Shown: positions 13,826-21,204, counted from the stretch's first letter. The stretch is 21,295 nucleotides of DNA from Ectothiorhodospiraceae bacterium (GCA_007125455.1 SLDE01000172.1:1-21295), one strand, 5' to 3'. The notes: a model not told the origin generated them from the letters alone. Made by a program: numbers and translations.

Positions 13826-14619
13826 ACCGCATTACCATTGAATAGTGGAAAGTGCATTTCTATCCGGCAGCCATCGGCGTCGGGGTCGATTATCAAGTTG
13901 GCACCATGCAAATTGATCGTTTCCTGCACCATACTGAGCCCCATGCCACTATGATGACGGGGTGTCTGCGGCCAGCGTGAATGAAAGGGCTCAAAGACCA
14001 TGAGACGTTCCCCCGCGGGAATACCTGGGCCAGAGTCGTGGATGACCAATTTCAGCCAATCATCCTGCTGCATGCTTTCAATATGGATGCTGCGCATATC
14101 ATCCCCTTGCACGGTTATCGCCACGATAGCGTTATCCAGCAACTGCATTAGCAGACAACGTAGGCGAGACTCCCAACCAATCAGCGCAGGGAGGACCTTC
14201 TGGGGCTGCCAATCAATCACGATCCCGGTTGCCAGCAGCCGTTCCGTCAGGGTCAGCAATACCTCGTGGATCAACTTGTTCAGGTTGACACTCACAGGCG
14301 TGGCCAACTGACGCTGCGGCAGACTCTGGCGTAGGCTCTCCAGGGTGGTCAGGCCCTGTTCTCGCACCGCCATCAGGATCGTCAGTAATTGCTCATCACG
14401 GTGTTGTTGCGCGACCCGGCGCTGTAGCATTTCCAGCGCTGCATTCAACATATTAAAAGGGGTCTGCATTTGTGTAATGGCGGCGGCAAGGGCTTCATAG
14501 GCCCCCTGATCCAACTGCTCCTCCGCCATCCGCGCCCGTAACTGATGGAGTCGTTCACCATCACCCTGCTGCATCGACTCAGTGAGCATGGAAATACGCT
14601 GCCGTTCATGTGTGGCCAT
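13822..14619 (-). CDS. nifL: NifL-like GHKL protein lacking PAS sensor domains
   Basis: NifL is the anti-activator that holds NifA inactive under oxygen or excess nitrogen. This 265-residue protein matches only the C-terminal half of NifL (about 520 residues). Residues 46-68 (AAITQMQTPFNMLNAALEML) are the dimerisation H-region with no phospho-accepting histidine, as in NifL. The ATP-binding boxes are LLDNAI (160-165), HDSGPGI (194-200) and HHSGMGLSM (222-230). The N-terminal PAS domains that bind FAD are absent, and nothing like them is in the 285 bases upstream. The ATG at 14619 is preferred; an ATG at 14625 and a GTG at 14628 are alternatives. It overlaps nifA by 4 bases. Confidence 0.85.
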   Translation of the reverse strand: MATHERQRISMLTESMQQGDGERLHQLRARMAEEQLDQGAYEALAAAITQMQTPFNMLNAALEMLQRRVAQQHRDEQLLTILMAVREQGLTTLESLRQSLPQRQLATPVSVNLNKLIHEVLLTLTERLLATGIVIDWQPQKVLPALIGWESRLRCLLMQLLDNAIVAITVQGDDMRSIHIESMQQDDWLKLVIHDSGPGIPAGERLMVFEPFHSRWPQTPRHHSGMGLSMVQETINLHGANLIIDPDADGCRIEMHFPLFNGNAV

Positions 14620-14654
14620 GATCATCACCCGCTTATACGCCTAATCACCTACCT

Positions 14655-14669
14655 GCAAGGAATGTGCCC
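14655..14669 (-). promoter_or_regulatory. Probable sigma-54 promoter of nifLA
   Basis: The minus strand reads GGGCACATTCCTTGCA (14654-14669), with GG and GC 10 bases apart and a full TTGCA box. Only the first T of TGGCAC differs. Transcription would start near 14643, about 24 bases before the ATG at 14619. Confidence 0.72.
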
Positions 14670-14678
14670 TATCCAACA
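14663..14678. promoter_or_regulatory. Second TGT-N10-ACA site, overlapping the nifL -24 box
   Basis: TGTGCCCTATCCAACA fits the NifA consensus but overlaps the -24 element of the nifL promoter. A site there could block rather than help sigma-54 RNA polymerase. It may also be a chance match. Confidence 0.4.
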
Positions 14679-14725
14679 TAAGGCCCGCTCCCCACCGCTA
14701 TCGCCCCTCCCCCACTAGCTTGCGG

Positions 14726-14741
14726 TGTCGGATTACCGACA
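14726..14741. promoter_or_regulatory. NifA upstream activator site shared by nifLA and rnfA
   Basis: TGTCGGATTACCGACA is a near-perfect palindrome fitting TGT-N10-ACA (TGTCGG, ATTA, CCGACA). It lies about 65 bases from the nifL -24 element and about 124 bases from the rnfA -24 element, so it can serve both divergent promoters. Confidence 0.8.
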
Positions 14742-14855
14742 ATGCACTACCCGCGCTGAGACAAACCGTACAACCTGACGCACCGACGCGGTGCAAATAT
14801 CCGCATAACCGCACCGAGAACGTGCAAATAAGCCCGCGGGCCACAAATCCCCCTA

Positions 14856-14871
14856 TGGCATGTTTGATGCA
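14856..14871 (+). promoter_or_regulatory. Sigma-54 promoter of rnfABCDGEH
   Basis: TGGCATGTTTGATGCA has GG (14857-14858) and GC (14869-14870) exactly 10 bases apart and an intact TGGCA box. The -12 box is ATGC instead of TTGC. Transcription would start near 14882, 23 bases before the rnfA ATG at 14905, which excludes the longer frame from 14860. Confidence 0.78.
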
Positions 14872-14904
14872 GAGGATAGGGATAAAGGCTATCGGACAAA
14901 GGCG

Positions 14905-15486
14905 ATGAGCGAATTTCTATTAATCCTGCTGGGTACCGCGCTGGTGAACAATGTGGTGCTGGTCAAGTTTCTCGGTCTATGCCCCTTTATGGGGGTGTCT
15001 GGCAAGCTTGACACCGCACTGGGAATGGGCCTGGCCACTACCTTTGTCTTGACCCTCGCCTCGGTACTGAGCTGGTTGCTGGAAACCCTGGTGCTAGCAC
15101 CACTAGACATTCAGTTCATGCGCATCCTCTCTTTCATCCTGGTGATCGCGGCAGTAGTGCAATTCACCGAAATGGTAGTACGCAAGACCAGCCCCATGCT
15201 CTATCAGCTATTGGGGATCTTCCTGCCCTTGATCACCACCAACTGTGCCGTGCTAGGGGTGGCCCTACTCAATGTGCAGGAAGGCAACAGCTTCATGCAA
15301 AGCCTGTTTTATGGCATGGGCTCGGCCCTGGGCTTCACATTGGTCATGGTGTTATTCGCCGGGATGCGCGAGCGGCTGGCGCTCAACAACGTCCCGGCGC
15401 TGTTCGCCGGGGCACCCATTGCCTTCATCGCCGCCGGGTTGTTGTCGCTGGCCTTCATGGGCTTTTCCGGTTTGCCGGTGAAGTAA
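14905..15486 (+). CDS. rnfA: Electron transport complex subunit RnfA
   Basis: RnfA is an integral membrane subunit of the Rnf complex, which in diazotrophs uses the membrane ion gradient to push electrons from NADH to ferredoxin for nitrogenase. The ATG at 14905 gives 193 residues, the same as E. coli RsxA, with an AAGG ribosome binding site. It begins MSEFLLILLGTALVNNVVLV and has about six membrane helices. The conserved KFLGLCPFMGVS and TNCAVLGVALL segments each hold a cysteine that in RnfA/RnfE binds a [2Fe-2S] cluster in the membrane. It is the first gene of a complete rnfABCDGEH operon divergent from nifLA. Confidence 0.97.
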   Translation: MSEFLLILLGTALVNNVVLVKFLGLCPFMGVSGKLDTALGMGLATTFVLTLASVLSWLLETLVLAPLDIQFMRILSFILVIAAVVQFTEMVVRKTSPMLYQLLGIFLPLITTNCAVLGVALLNVQEGNSFMQSLFYGMGSALGFTLVMVLFAGMRERLALNNVPALFAGAPIAFIAAGLLSLAFMGFSGLPVK

Positions 15487-15491
15487 TTACC

Positions 15492-15624
15492 AACGCAGAG
15501 AACGCAGAGGTCGCAGAGATGTTAATAACTGAATGTAGAAACCATCTATTCACTGAGATACAAGGAAAAATAGTGCCCCGTAGCATTCTCTTTTCTTCTC
15601 CGCGTACTCTGCGACCTCAGCGTT
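15492..15624. repeat. CGCAGAG-type inverted repeat, copy 5 (rnfA-rnfB gap)
   Basis: The left arm (15492-15519) reads AACGCAGAGAACGCAGAGG then TCGCAGAG, three tandem units. The right arm (15598-15624) is the complement, with ACTCTGCGACC and CAGCGTT. It fills the 162-base gap between rnfA and rnfB and is the clearest copy in the window. Confidence 0.8.
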
Positions 15625-15648
15625 GAAATCTTTTAAGAGGTAACCGAC

Positions 15649-16188
15649 ATGATCGCAATCGTGATGTTGGCATTATTGGGATTTGCGCTTGGGCTGGCGC
15701 TGGGTGTGGCATCGAAGCGCTTTAAGGTGGAGAGCGATCCGCTGGTGGAGGAGGTTAGTGCCTTGTTGCCCGGCACCAACTGCGGCCAGTGCGGTTTTGC
15801 CGGTTGTCCGACGGCGGCGGAAAAGTTGGTTAAGGGTGAGGCGTCGGTGGATTTTTGCCCCCCTGGTGGCAAGGCCCTGGCCGAGGCCCTGGCGGAAAAG
15901 CTCGGGGTGGACTTCGATGCCTCCGGGATGGCAGACGGCCCGCCCAAGCTGGCGCGCATCAATGAGGCATTATGTATCGGCTGCGTGAAGTGTTTCCGCG
16001 AATGCCCCACCGACGCCATCGTCGGTGCGCCCAAACAGATCCACGCGGTGATGTGGAACGCCTGCACCGGCTGCGGCAAATGCGTCGACGTCTGCCCCAC
16101 CATGTGCCTGGAGATGTTCGTCCCGGAAACCGGCCTGGCGCAATGGCGTTGGCCAAAGCCGGTTGAGTCCGTAGCCAAGGCAGCTTGA
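15649..16188 (+). CDS. rnfB: Electron transport complex subunit RnfB
   Basis: RnfB is the iron-sulfur subunit that hands electrons to ferredoxin. It has 179 residues. An N-terminal membrane anchor (about 1-21, MIAIVMLALLGFALGLALGV) is followed by a [4Fe-4S] site with Cys45, 48, 53 and 70 (NCGQCGFAGC, FCPPGG). Two ferredoxin-type motifs follow: Cys109, 112, 115, 119 (CIGCVKCFRECP) and Cys139, 142, 145, 149 (CTGCGKCVDVCP). An AGAGG ribosome binding site precedes the ATG at 15649. All cluster ligands are present. It lies between two inverted-repeat copies. Confidence 0.97.
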   Translation: MIAIVMLALLGFALGLALGVASKRFKVESDPLVEEVSALLPGTNCGQCGFAGCPTAAEKLVKGEASVDFCPPGGKALAEALAEKLGVDFDASGMADGPPKLARINEALCIGCVKCFRECPTDAIVGAPKQIHAVMWNACTGCGKCVDVCPTMCLEMFVPETGLAQWRWPKPVESVAKAA

Positions 16189-16199
16189 AAAATAATCTC

Positions 16200-16305
16200 A
16201 ACACAGAGACCACAGAGAGCACAGAGAAAAAATGAATGCATACACGAGAAAGCCCTGAAAAATGGTACGAACTAAACACCCATCCATCTCCGTGTGCTCT
16301 GTGTT
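16200..16305. repeat. CACAGAG-type inverted repeat, copy 6 (rnfB-rnfC gap)
   Basis: The left arm (16200-16227) reads AACACAGAGACCACAGAGAG then CACAGAGA. The right arm (16287-16305) reads TCTCCGTGTGCTCTGTGTT. It fills most of the 143-base gap between rnfB and rnfC. Confidence 0.78.
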
Positions 16306-16331
16306 GAAAGTCTTTATGTCAGGAGCATGAA

Positions 16332-17807
16332 ATGAAACTGTTCCGTTTTCGTGGCGGGGTCCACCCTGCCGAGCAGAAGACCACCCGGCAGTTGCCGATC
16401 CGGCCGTTGCCGCTGCCGACACGGCTTTATCTGCCCTTGCAGATGCACATCGGTGCCCCGGCGGTGCCGGTGGTGGGTGTTGGCGATCAGGTGCTCAAGG
16501 GACAGTTGCTGGCCCGCGCCCCCAGTGCGGTATCGGCACCGGTGCATGCCTCCACCTCGGGCGTGATCGAAGCCATTGATGAATTCACCGCCCCCCATCC
16601 CTCGGGGCTGCCGGTGCGCACCATTGTGCTGCGCAGCGACGGCGAGGATCGCTGGAGCGAGAGCGTAGTACCCATCGACCCCTTCCGCCTGAGCCCCACC
16701 GAGATCGCCCAGCGGGTGGGCGAGGCAGGGATCGTCGGCATGGGCGGTGCGGCCTTTCCGGCGGCGGTCAAGCTGCAACTGGGGGATCGCAACCGCATCC
16801 ACACCCTGATCATCAACGGCGGCGAGTGCGAGCCCTATCTGACCTGTGACGATCGGCTGATGCAGGAACGGCCCGAGGCGGTGATCGACGGGGTGCGCCT
16901 GATGTTGCGCGCCCTGCAATGCCAACGTGCACTGATCGCCGTAGAGGCCAATAAGCCCGAGGCACAGCAGGCCTTACGCCGGGCCTGCAAGGAGCTTTCC
17001 GAGGTGCAGGTGATCGAGGTGCCGAGCCGTTACCCGATGGGCTCGGAAAAGCAGATGATCCAGACCGTCACCGGGCTGGAGGTGCCCGCCGGTAAACTGG
17101 CCGCCGAGATCGGCGTGATGGTGCACAACGTGGCCACCAGCTATGCGGTATACCAGGCCTTGCGCCATGGTCGTCCACTGATCTCACGCATCGTGACGGT
17201 CAGTGGCGGCGCACTGCGTGAACCGACCAACCTGGAGGTGCCGCTGGGTACCTTGGTCGAGGAGCTGATCAAGCACTGTGGCGGATTCAAGGAGACACCG
17301 GCCCGTCAGCTACTGGGGGGGCCAATGATGGGCACCGCTCTGCCCCATCAGCAAGTGCCGATCGTCAAGGGCAGCAATGGGGTGTTGGCGCTCTCGGCCG
17401 CCGAGACCGGCCTCGCCCCCCATGCCCAACCCTGTATCCGTTGCGGACGCTGCGCCCAGGCCTGCCCCATCGGCCTGTTGCCGATGGAACTGGCCTCCCG
17501 CGCCCGCCACGGCAAGCTGGATGCGGCACTGGACCTCGGCCTGCTCGATTGCATCGGCTGCGGCTCCTGCAGCTACACCTGCCCGGCAGCGATCCCCTTG
17601 ACCCAGTATTTCAACTTTGCCAAGGGCGAGCTGGCACGCCAGCGTGAGGAACAACAAAAGGGCGAACGCACCCGCGCCTTGGCCCAGGCACGCCAACTCC
17701 GCCTGGAACGCGAGGCCGAAGCCAAGCGCCTGGCCGCTGCCAAACGCAAGGCCGAGCGTGAGGCTAAAAAACGCGCCGAGGCCGCGGCACAACAGGAGAA
17801 GGTCTGA
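16332..17807 (+). CDS. rnfC: Electron transport complex subunit RnfC
   Basis: RnfC is the peripheral NADH- and FMN-binding subunit. It has 491 residues. The nucleotide-binding region shows GMGGAAFPAAVKL (about 136-148) and NGGECEPYLTCDD (about 160-172). Two [4Fe-4S] motifs follow at about 366-377 (CIRCGRCAQACP) and 405-416 (CIGCGSCSYTCP). The last 60 residues are a charged, probably coiled-coil tail rich in Glu, Arg and Ala, much shorter than in E. coli RsxC (about 740 residues). AGGAG lies 6 bases before the ATG at 16332. Its stop overlaps the rnfD start by one base (TGATG). Confidence 0.97.
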   Translation: MKLFRFRGGVHPAEQKTTRQLPIRPLPLPTRLYLPLQMHIGAPAVPVVGVGDQVLKGQLLARAPSAVSAPVHASTSGVIEAIDEFTAPHPSGLPVRTIVLRSDGEDRWSESVVPIDPFRLSPTEIAQRVGEAGIVGMGGAAFPAAVKLQLGDRNRIHTLIINGGECEPYLTCDDRLMQERPEAVIDGVRLMLRALQCQRALIAVEANKPEAQQALRRACKELSEVQVIEVPSRYPMGSEKQMIQTVTGLEVPAGKLAAEIGVMVHNVATSYAVYQALRHGRPLISRIVTVSGGALREPTNLEVPLGTLVEELIKHCGGFKETPARQLLGGPMMGTALPHQQVPIVKGSNGVLALSAAETGLAPHAQPCIRCGRCAQACPIGLLPMELASRARHGKLDAALDLGLLDCIGCGSCSYTCPAAIPLTQYFNFAKGELARQREEQQKGERTRALAQARQLRLEREAEAKRLAAAKRKAEREAKKRAEAAAQQEKV

Positions 17808-18931
17808 TGAATAACGCCGGTCCACTTGCCTCACCCCATACCCGTCAGAGCAGCAGCGTTAGCGCTATCATGTTGCAGGTGTGGCTGGCACTGCTACCCG
17901 CCAGCCTGTTCGGGGTGTGGCTGTATGGCTGGCCCGCTCTCAATCTGCTGTTGATCACCACCGCCGCCGCGCTGGCCGCCGAGGCCCTGGGCCAGCGGCT
18001 GGCTGGCAGGCCGATCATGCCGTCGCTAAAAGACGGCTCGGCGCTGCTCACCGGCTGGATCCTGGCCATGACCCTGCCCCCCTGGGCGCCATGGTGGGTA
18101 GCGGTGATCGGCGCACTGTTTGCGATCATCATCGGCAAACAGGTGTTTGGTGGGCTGGGGCAGAATCTTTTCAATCCGGCGATGCTGGCGCGCGTGGCAC
18201 TGCTGATCGCCTTCCCCCTGGAACTAACCACCTGGGTCGCCCCCCAGCCGCTGTTCAGTGCCAATGCCCCTGGCTTTATCGATAGCCTGCACATTACCTT
18301 CGTCGGGGTCGCCCCCCTTGTCGGCGGGGTCGATGCGATCAGCGGTGCCACCGTGTTGGATGGCATCAAGACCGAGCTGGCGCGCGGCGCCGAACTAGGG
18401 GTGGTGCTACCCGACTATTACCGCGCCGGTGATGCCATGCTGGGTCAGATGGGCGGCAGTCTGGGCGAGACCTCGGCGCTGTTGCTGCTGCTGGGCGGGC
18501 TCTACCTGATCTGGCGCGGCCACATCACCTGGCAAATCCCCGCCGCGCTACTGGGCACCGTGGCACTACTGGCCACCGGCTTCCACCTCTACGACCCACT
18601 GCGCTTCGCCCATGCCGGCGTACACCTGCTCAGCGGCGGACTGATGCTGGCGGCCTTCTTCATCGCCACCGACCCGGTCGGCTCCCCGGCCAGTCGCCGG
18701 GGCCAACTGATCTTCGCCGCCGGGATCGGCGCACTGGTCTACATCATCCGCACCTGGGGCGGCTTCCCCGAGGGGGTGGCCTTCGCGGTACTGCTGATGA
18801 ATGCCGCCACCCCACTGATCGACCACTATGTGCGCCCGCGGGTCTATGGCCGTGACCCCCACGGCAAACCGCTGGACTACCAACGCGGTCGCTTCGCGCG
18901 CCGTCTGAAGAAACAACAGGGGGGTGAGTGA
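17807..18931 (+). CDS. rnfD: Electron transport complex subunit RnfD
   Basis: RnfD is a multi-helix membrane subunit carrying covalent FMN. It has 374 residues. The SGAT motif at 179-182 (AISGATVLDGIKT) provides Thr182 for the phosphoester bond to FMN. Conserved GKQVFGGLGQNLFNPAM (about 110-126) and TDPVGSP near residue 286 are family signatures. About ten hydrophobic segments are visible. The start overlaps the rnfC stop, and its own TGA shares its last base with the rnfG ATG, so rnfC, rnfD and rnfG are translationally coupled. Confidence 0.97.
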   Translation: MNNAGPLASPHTRQSSSVSAIMLQVWLALLPASLFGVWLYGWPALNLLLITTAAALAAEALGQRLAGRPIMPSLKDGSALLTGWILAMTLPPWAPWWVAVIGALFAIIIGKQVFGGLGQNLFNPAMLARVALLIAFPLELTTWVAPQPLFSANAPGFIDSLHITFVGVAPLVGGVDAISGATVLDGIKTELARGAELGVVLPDYYRAGDAMLGQMGGSLGETSALLLLLGGLYLIWRGHITWQIPAALLGTVALLATGFHLYDPLRFAHAGVHLLSGGLMLAAFFIATDPVGSPASRRGQLIFAAGIGALVYIIRTWGGFPEGVAFAVLLMNAATPLIDHYVRPRVYGRDPHGKPLDYQRGRFARRLKKQQGGE

Positions 18932-19602
18932 TGGCCTACGGACACGGTGTCAAGAATCCCAGCTACCGCCAGCGCGTCGCCTACCACGCGATGCTGCTGG
19001 GCGGCATCGCCGCGCTGGCCAGCTCGCTACTGGTGATGGGCGACAACGCCACCCGCGACACCATTGCCCTGCGCCAGGCCGAGACCCTGCGCGCCTCCCT
19101 GGAGCAAGTCATCCCCCCGGAACTGCACGACAACGACCTGCTGGCCGACACCCTGCTGCTTGATCCCAAAAAGAAGGGGGTCCGCCCACTCACCGTCTAT
19201 CGCGGTCGACGCGAGGAGGAAATCACCGCAGTAGCCTTCGAGGTGGTTGGCAACGGCTATGCCGGCCCCATCACCAGCCTGCTGGCGGTGGATGCCAAGG
19301 GGCAAATCCTCGGGGTACGCGTACTGCAACACACCGAAACCCCCGGCCTGGGTGACAAGATCGAGGTACAGCGCGACCCGTGGATCCTCGGCTTCGACGG
19401 CCTCTCGCTGGACAACACGCCACGCAAGCAATGGGCGGTAAAAAAGGACGGCGGCCAGTTCGATCAATTCACCGGTGCTACCATCACCCCGCGTGCGGTG
19501 GTCGAATCGGTACAGAGCGGGCTGGAATGGTTCGCCCAACACCGCGCCACCCTGCTGACGCCCCCGCCCAGCCCCCCCGTTCAGGAGACCGACCATGAGT
19601 GA
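18931..19602 (+). CDS. rnfG: Electron transport complex subunit RnfG
   Basis: RnfG is a mostly periplasmic FMN-binding subunit with a single N-terminal membrane helix (about 18-36). The ATG at 18931 gives 223 residues; a GTG immediately before it is a less likely start. The FMN site is TGATIT at 181-186 with Thr184 as the expected acceptor. HTETPGLGDKIE (134-145) is a second conserved block. GGGGGGTGAG before the start acts as ribosome binding site. It overlaps rnfE by 8 bases. Confidence 0.96.
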   Translation: MAYGHGVKNPSYRQRVAYHAMLLGGIAALASSLLVMGDNATRDTIALRQAETLRASLEQVIPPELHDNDLLADTLLLDPKKKGVRPLTVYRGRREEEITAVAFEVVGNGYAGPITSLLAVDAKGQILGVRVLQHTETPGLGDKIEVQRDPWILGFDGLSLDNTPRKQWAVKKDGGQFDQFTGATITPRAVVESVQSGLEWFAQHRATLLTPPPSPPVQETDHE

Positions 19603-20269
19603 GTCACGCACCGACTATCGCCGCATCGCCCGTGACGGGCTATGGGACAACAACGTGGTTTTCGCCCAACTCCTGGCGCTATGCCCGTTGTTGGCGGTCA
19701 CCAACACCGCCACCAACGGCCTGGGTCTCGGGCTGGCCACGCTGGCGGTGCTGCTGGCCGCCAACCTGGCGGTCTCGCTACTGCGTGACATCATCACCCC
19801 ACAGGTACGCATCGCCGTGTTCGTGCTGCTAATCGCCGCCATCGTCACCCTGGTGGATATGATGATGAACGCCTGGCTGCACGACCTGCACAAGGTACTG
19901 GGACTCTTCATCCCGCTGATCGTCAGTAACTGCGCCATCCTCGGGCGCGCCGAATCCTTCGCCTCGCGCCAGCCGATCCCCGCCGCCGTAGCCGACGGGC
20001 TGTTCATGGGGCTGGGCTTCATCATCGCCCTGGTAGCGCTGGGCGGCGCGCGGGAGATCCTCGGCCAGGGCACCCTGTTTGCCGACGCGGCGATGCTGCT
20101 AGGCGAAAGCTTCCGCTTTATGGAACTCACCCTGATCCCCGACTATCGCGGCTTCCTGCTGATGGCCCTGCCCCCCGGCGGCTTCCTGATGATGGGCTTC
20201 CTGCTGGCCGGTAAGCGCCTGCTGGACCGCCGCGCCGCCCAGCTCGCCACACAGGAGGCCGGAGCATGA
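19595..20269 (+). CDS. rnfE: Electron transport complex subunit RnfE
   Basis: RnfE is the membrane partner and paralogue of RnfA. It has 224 residues with about six membrane helices. The RnfA/E signatures are LWDNNVVFAQLLALCPLLAV (16-35) and IPLIVSNCAILGRAESFA (near 106-123), each with the conserved cysteine for the shared [2Fe-2S] cluster. AGGAG lies 8 bases before the ATG. It overlaps rnfG by 8 bases and rnfH by 4 (ATGA). Confidence 0.97.
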   Translation: MSESRTDYRRIARDGLWDNNVVFAQLLALCPLLAVTNTATNGLGLGLATLAVLLAANLAVSLLRDIITPQVRIAVFVLLIAAIVTLVDMMMNAWLHDLHKVLGLFIPLIVSNCAILGRAESFASRQPIPAAVADGLFMGLGFIIALVALGGAREILGQGTLFADAAMLLGESFRFMELTLIPDYRGFLLMALPPGGFLMMGFLLAGKRLLDRRAAQLATQEAGA

Positions 20270-20529
20270 AGATCTCCCTGGTCGTCGCCGAGCAACAAGG
20301 CCAACGCTGGATCGAACGCGAAGTGGAAGCAGGCTGCACCGCACAACAGGCCATCGAACAATCCGGCCTGCTCAAGGAGCTGCCCTGGTACGACCCAGAG
20401 GCACACAAACTCGGCATCTTCGGCCGCGTGGTCAAACCCGACACCCCGCTCCAGGAAGGAGACCGCATCGAGATCTACCGCCCCATCACCTGCGACCCGG
20501 AGACGGTGGAGCGGCGGGATCTCGATTAG
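20266..20529 (+). CDS. rnfH: RnfH family protein
   Basis: RnfH is a small ubiquitin-fold (beta-grasp) protein usually found at the end of rnf operons, thought to aid Rnf maturation or nitrogenase cluster loading. It has 87 residues. Typical segments are CTAQQAIEQSGLL, KLGIFGRVVKPDTPLQEGDR and the near-terminal EIYRPITCDPETVERR. It overlaps rnfE by 4 bases and closes the operon. The next gene starts 99 bases later from its own promoter. Confidence 0.95.
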   Translation: MKISLVVAEQQGQRWIEREVEAGCTAQQAIEQSGLLKELPWYDPEAHKLGIFGRVVKPDTPLQEGDRIEIYRPITCDPETVERRDLD

Positions 20530-20592
20530 CCGTCAGAACCGAAAGCAATAGAGAGCCGCACCATCCCTATCTTGTGAGCCATCTGCCCACCA

Positions 20593-20621
20593 TTGACACC
20601 CGTTACGTTACTGGTTACAGT
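20593..20621 (+). promoter_or_regulatory. Sigma-70-type promoter of higBA
   Basis: TTGACA (20593-20598) and TACAGT (20616-20621) are 17 bases apart. Transcription would start near 20628, at or next to the higB ATG at 20629, so the mRNA may be leaderless. The sequence between the boxes contains GTTACGTTACTGGTTACAG, repeated GTTAC units that could be an operator. Confidence 0.6.
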
Positions 20622-20628
20622 TATCACC

Positions 20629-20907
20629 ATGATACGGAGTTTCAAGCACAAGGGTCTTGCCAAGTTCTTCAAAACCGGCAGCACTGCCGGAATTCAAGCC
20701 GCCCATGCAAGTCGACTTCGACTGATACTTGGCCGACTTCATGCGGCGACAGAACCAAAAGATATGGACCTGCCGGGACTTCGCTTACATGAACTTACCG
20801 GCAAACGCTCTGGCACTTGGGCGGTTACCGTAAGCGGGAACTGGCGCGTCACGTTCATTTTCAAGGGAGAAGATGCCGAGGTCGTCAACTACGAGGACTA
20901 CCATTGA
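20629..20907 (+). CDS. higB: HigB-type mRNA interferase toxin (RelE superfamily)
   Basis: The ATG at 20629 gives 92 residues beginning MIRSFKHKGLAKFFKTGS; a longer frame from 20593 would include the promoter. The RelE/HigB fold motifs are present: LPGLRLHELTGKRSGTWAVT, SGNWRVTFIF and the terminal VNYEDYH, whose aromatic and basic residues form the active site of ribosome-dependent RNases. No clear ribosome binding site precedes the ATG. The toxin-first order with the antitoxin 9 bases downstream is typical of higBA. It lies just after the rnf operon. Confidence 0.92.
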   Translation: MIRSFKHKGLAKFFKTGSTAGIQAAHASRLRLILGRLHAATEPKDMDLPGLRLHELTGKRSGTWAVTVSGNWRVTFIFKGEDAEVVNYEDYH

Positions 20908-20916
20908 GGTATAACC

Positions 20917-21204
20917 ATGTTAATGCACAATCCCCCACACCCTGGTGAAGTCATTAGAGCCCTGTGCCTGGAGCCACTGGGCATTTCCGTCACCGAGGCC
21001 GCCGAGGCACTTGGTGTCAGTCGCAAGACGCTCAGCGCCATACTCAACGGCCATGCGGGGATCAGCCCGGAAATGGCGGTCCGACTTTCCATTGCCTTTG
21101 ATACGTCTGCAGAGAGCTGGCTGAACCAGCAATCGCAGTATGAACTCTGGCATGCGGAGCAACACCGGGGAGAGCTTCAGGTGAAAAGGTTGGTAGCCGC
21201 TTAA
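20917..21204 (+). CDS. higA: HigA-type antitoxin (XRE family HTH)
   Basis: This 95-residue protein begins MLMHNPPHPGEVIRALCLEP, the standard HigA start, followed by an HTH: ISVTEAAEALGVSRKTLSAI (24-43) with LNGHAGISPEMAVRLSIAF. It binds HigB and represses the operon. GAGGT lies 6 bases before the ATG at 20917; a second ATG at 20923 is possible. It is intact. The family is also called VapI or HigA. Confidence 0.95.
   Translation: MLMHNPPHPGEVIRALCLEPLGISVTEAAEALGVSRKTLSAILNGHAGISPEMAVRLSIAFDTSAESWLNQQSQYELWHAEQHRGELQVKRLVAA

Noticed and set aside
15492..16305. CRISPR array suggested by repeated CACAGAG/CGCAGAG units
   Set aside because: The units are 9-10 bases and arranged as inverted arms, with no regular spacers of 30-40 bases and no cas genes.
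16327..16335. Three-base-spaced mini frame ATG AAA TGA before rnfC
   Set aside because: The ATG at 16327 is one base from the AGGAG box, too close for initiation. The rnfC ATG at 16332 has ideal spacing.
16314..16925. 203-residue open frame on the minus strand
   Set aside because: Antisense of the 5' part of rnfC.
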